DNA from: Symbioplanes lichenis
GTDB taxonomy: Bacteria > Actinomycetota > Actinomycetes > Mycobacteriales > Micromonosporaceae
Assembly: GCF_030709675.1 (NCBI RefSeq)
Contig: NZ_JAUZQD010000005.1
Coordinates: 466,435 to 530,434, forward strand
Direction of reading: 5' to 3'
Length of the DNA stretch: 64,000 bases
The notes beneath the pieces are model-generated. The model saw only the letters and a program-made list of their open reading frames with translations, was not told where the DNA came from and searched no databases. Below are positions 63,757-64,000 of the stretch, piece by piece (positions within the stretch are counted from its first letter, which is position 1; every line of letters starts with the position of its first letter). Both the position numbers and the translations under genes were made by a program.

Positions 63757-63850
63757 CGGTGCGCGGCGGGCGCGGCGGTGCGACGAGAGCGAGCGGCTGC
63801 GGCGGCGACTTCCGAGCGGCGTGGCAGGTCGAGCGGCGTGCGGCGGGCAC

Positions 63851-63950
63851 GAGCCCCGAGCGGCGGGGACGAGCCCCGAGCGGTGGGGATGAGCCCCGAG
63901 CGGTGGGGATGAGCCCCGAGCGGCGCCGGCGAGCCGCGAGCGGCGGGGCG
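63851..63950. repeat. 20-bp tandem repeats
   Basis: Five units starting GAGCCCCGAGCGG begin at 63851, 63871, 63891, 63911 and 63931, with variation at a few positions. Not coding by length. Confidence 0.85.
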
Positions 63951-64000
63951 TGATCGCGGGGTCCAGCCCCGAGCGGCGGGGCGCTTGGGCGGGCGGGGGT

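Larger units (their letters stand above)
63589..64000. other. Right-end gene-free region rich in tandem repeats
   Basis: After the lipoprotein terminator there is no supported gene. Two blocks of short tandem repeats fill most of the 412 bases to the window edge. Confidence 0.6.

Noticed and set aside
63655..63950. CRISPR array
   Set aside because: Repeats are contiguous 17- and 20-bp units without unique spacers, and no cas genes are present.

Overview
The window is chromosomal DNA from a very GC-rich actinomycete. WhiB-type regulators, a mycothiol-linked SigR/RsrA pair, a single-chain KGD 2-oxoglutarate decarboxylase, nickel SOD with its maturase, a bL37 mini-gene and many GTG/TTG starts all point there. 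Gene content and style fit a Micromonosporaceae member (Actinoplanes-like), but the genus is inferred. I found no tRNA, rRNA, CRISPR array, prophage or insertion sequence. Layout: (1) 1-2.5 kb holds a secreted GH16 beta-glucanase with a lectin domain and, beside it, a GH16-like protein whose catalytic motif is lost but which carries a chitin/cellulose-binding module. (2) 2.5-6.3 kb holds signalling genes: a RsbW-like ATPase, a MacS/MacR-like two-component pair, and a STAS-ATPase fusion. (3) 6.4-11.2 kb is a tight leftward aroA-rsgA-hisN-transporter operon, divergent from an SRAP gene. (4) 11.5-18.9 kb runs whiB-like, hydrolase, sigR-rsrA, bL37, biotinyl carrier, TPR, SIS and pdtaS; the order rsgA/aroA/SRAP/sig/anti-sig/TB7.3/pdtaS/whiB1/lipid kinase is the one I recall from Mycobacterium tuberculosis. 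(5) 18.9-26.5 kb interrupts that order with a PfkB kinase, two GT-C mannosyltransferase-like genes, and a sulfate-assimilation operon (Cys leader peptide, sulfite reductase, zinc ribbon, APS reductase, sirohydrochlorin chelatase). (6) 26.8-35.3 kb has whiB1 with CRP-like palindromes, a lipid kinase, GntR, nickel SOD and SodX, malic enzyme and small genes. (7) 35.6-45.5 kb is central metabolism (ackA-pta, kgd) plus an AAA ATPase and an ABC exporter. (8) 45.7-58 kb is envelope-related: OlsB/OlsA-like acyltransferases, a two-component system followed by an HtrA protease, an unusual 1037-aa PqqD/M50/double cNMP-like/FecR-like fusion, a GH18 chitinase, and a patatin/acyltransferase pair. (9) 58-64 kb holds a ClpP, a membrane protein, an FHA protein, two paralogous lipoproteins (one frameshifted) and a run of short tandem repeats. 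How the parts fit: the sulfur operon makes sulfide using siroheme, with the chelatase feeding the reductase; sigR-rsrA and whiB1 are thiol/redox or Fe-S regulators in the same neighbourhood; ackA-pta, malic enzyme and kgd sit at the pyruvate/acetyl-CoA/TCA node; and the MprAB-PepD-like trio next to a membrane site-2-type protease suggests an envelope-stress module. The strongest candidates for something undescribed are the 1037-aa fusion, the catalytically dead GH16 partner, the paired palindromic operator of the GH16 gene, the Cys leader peptide, the PIN-like/zinc/FHA protein, and two genes that seem to start at CTG.
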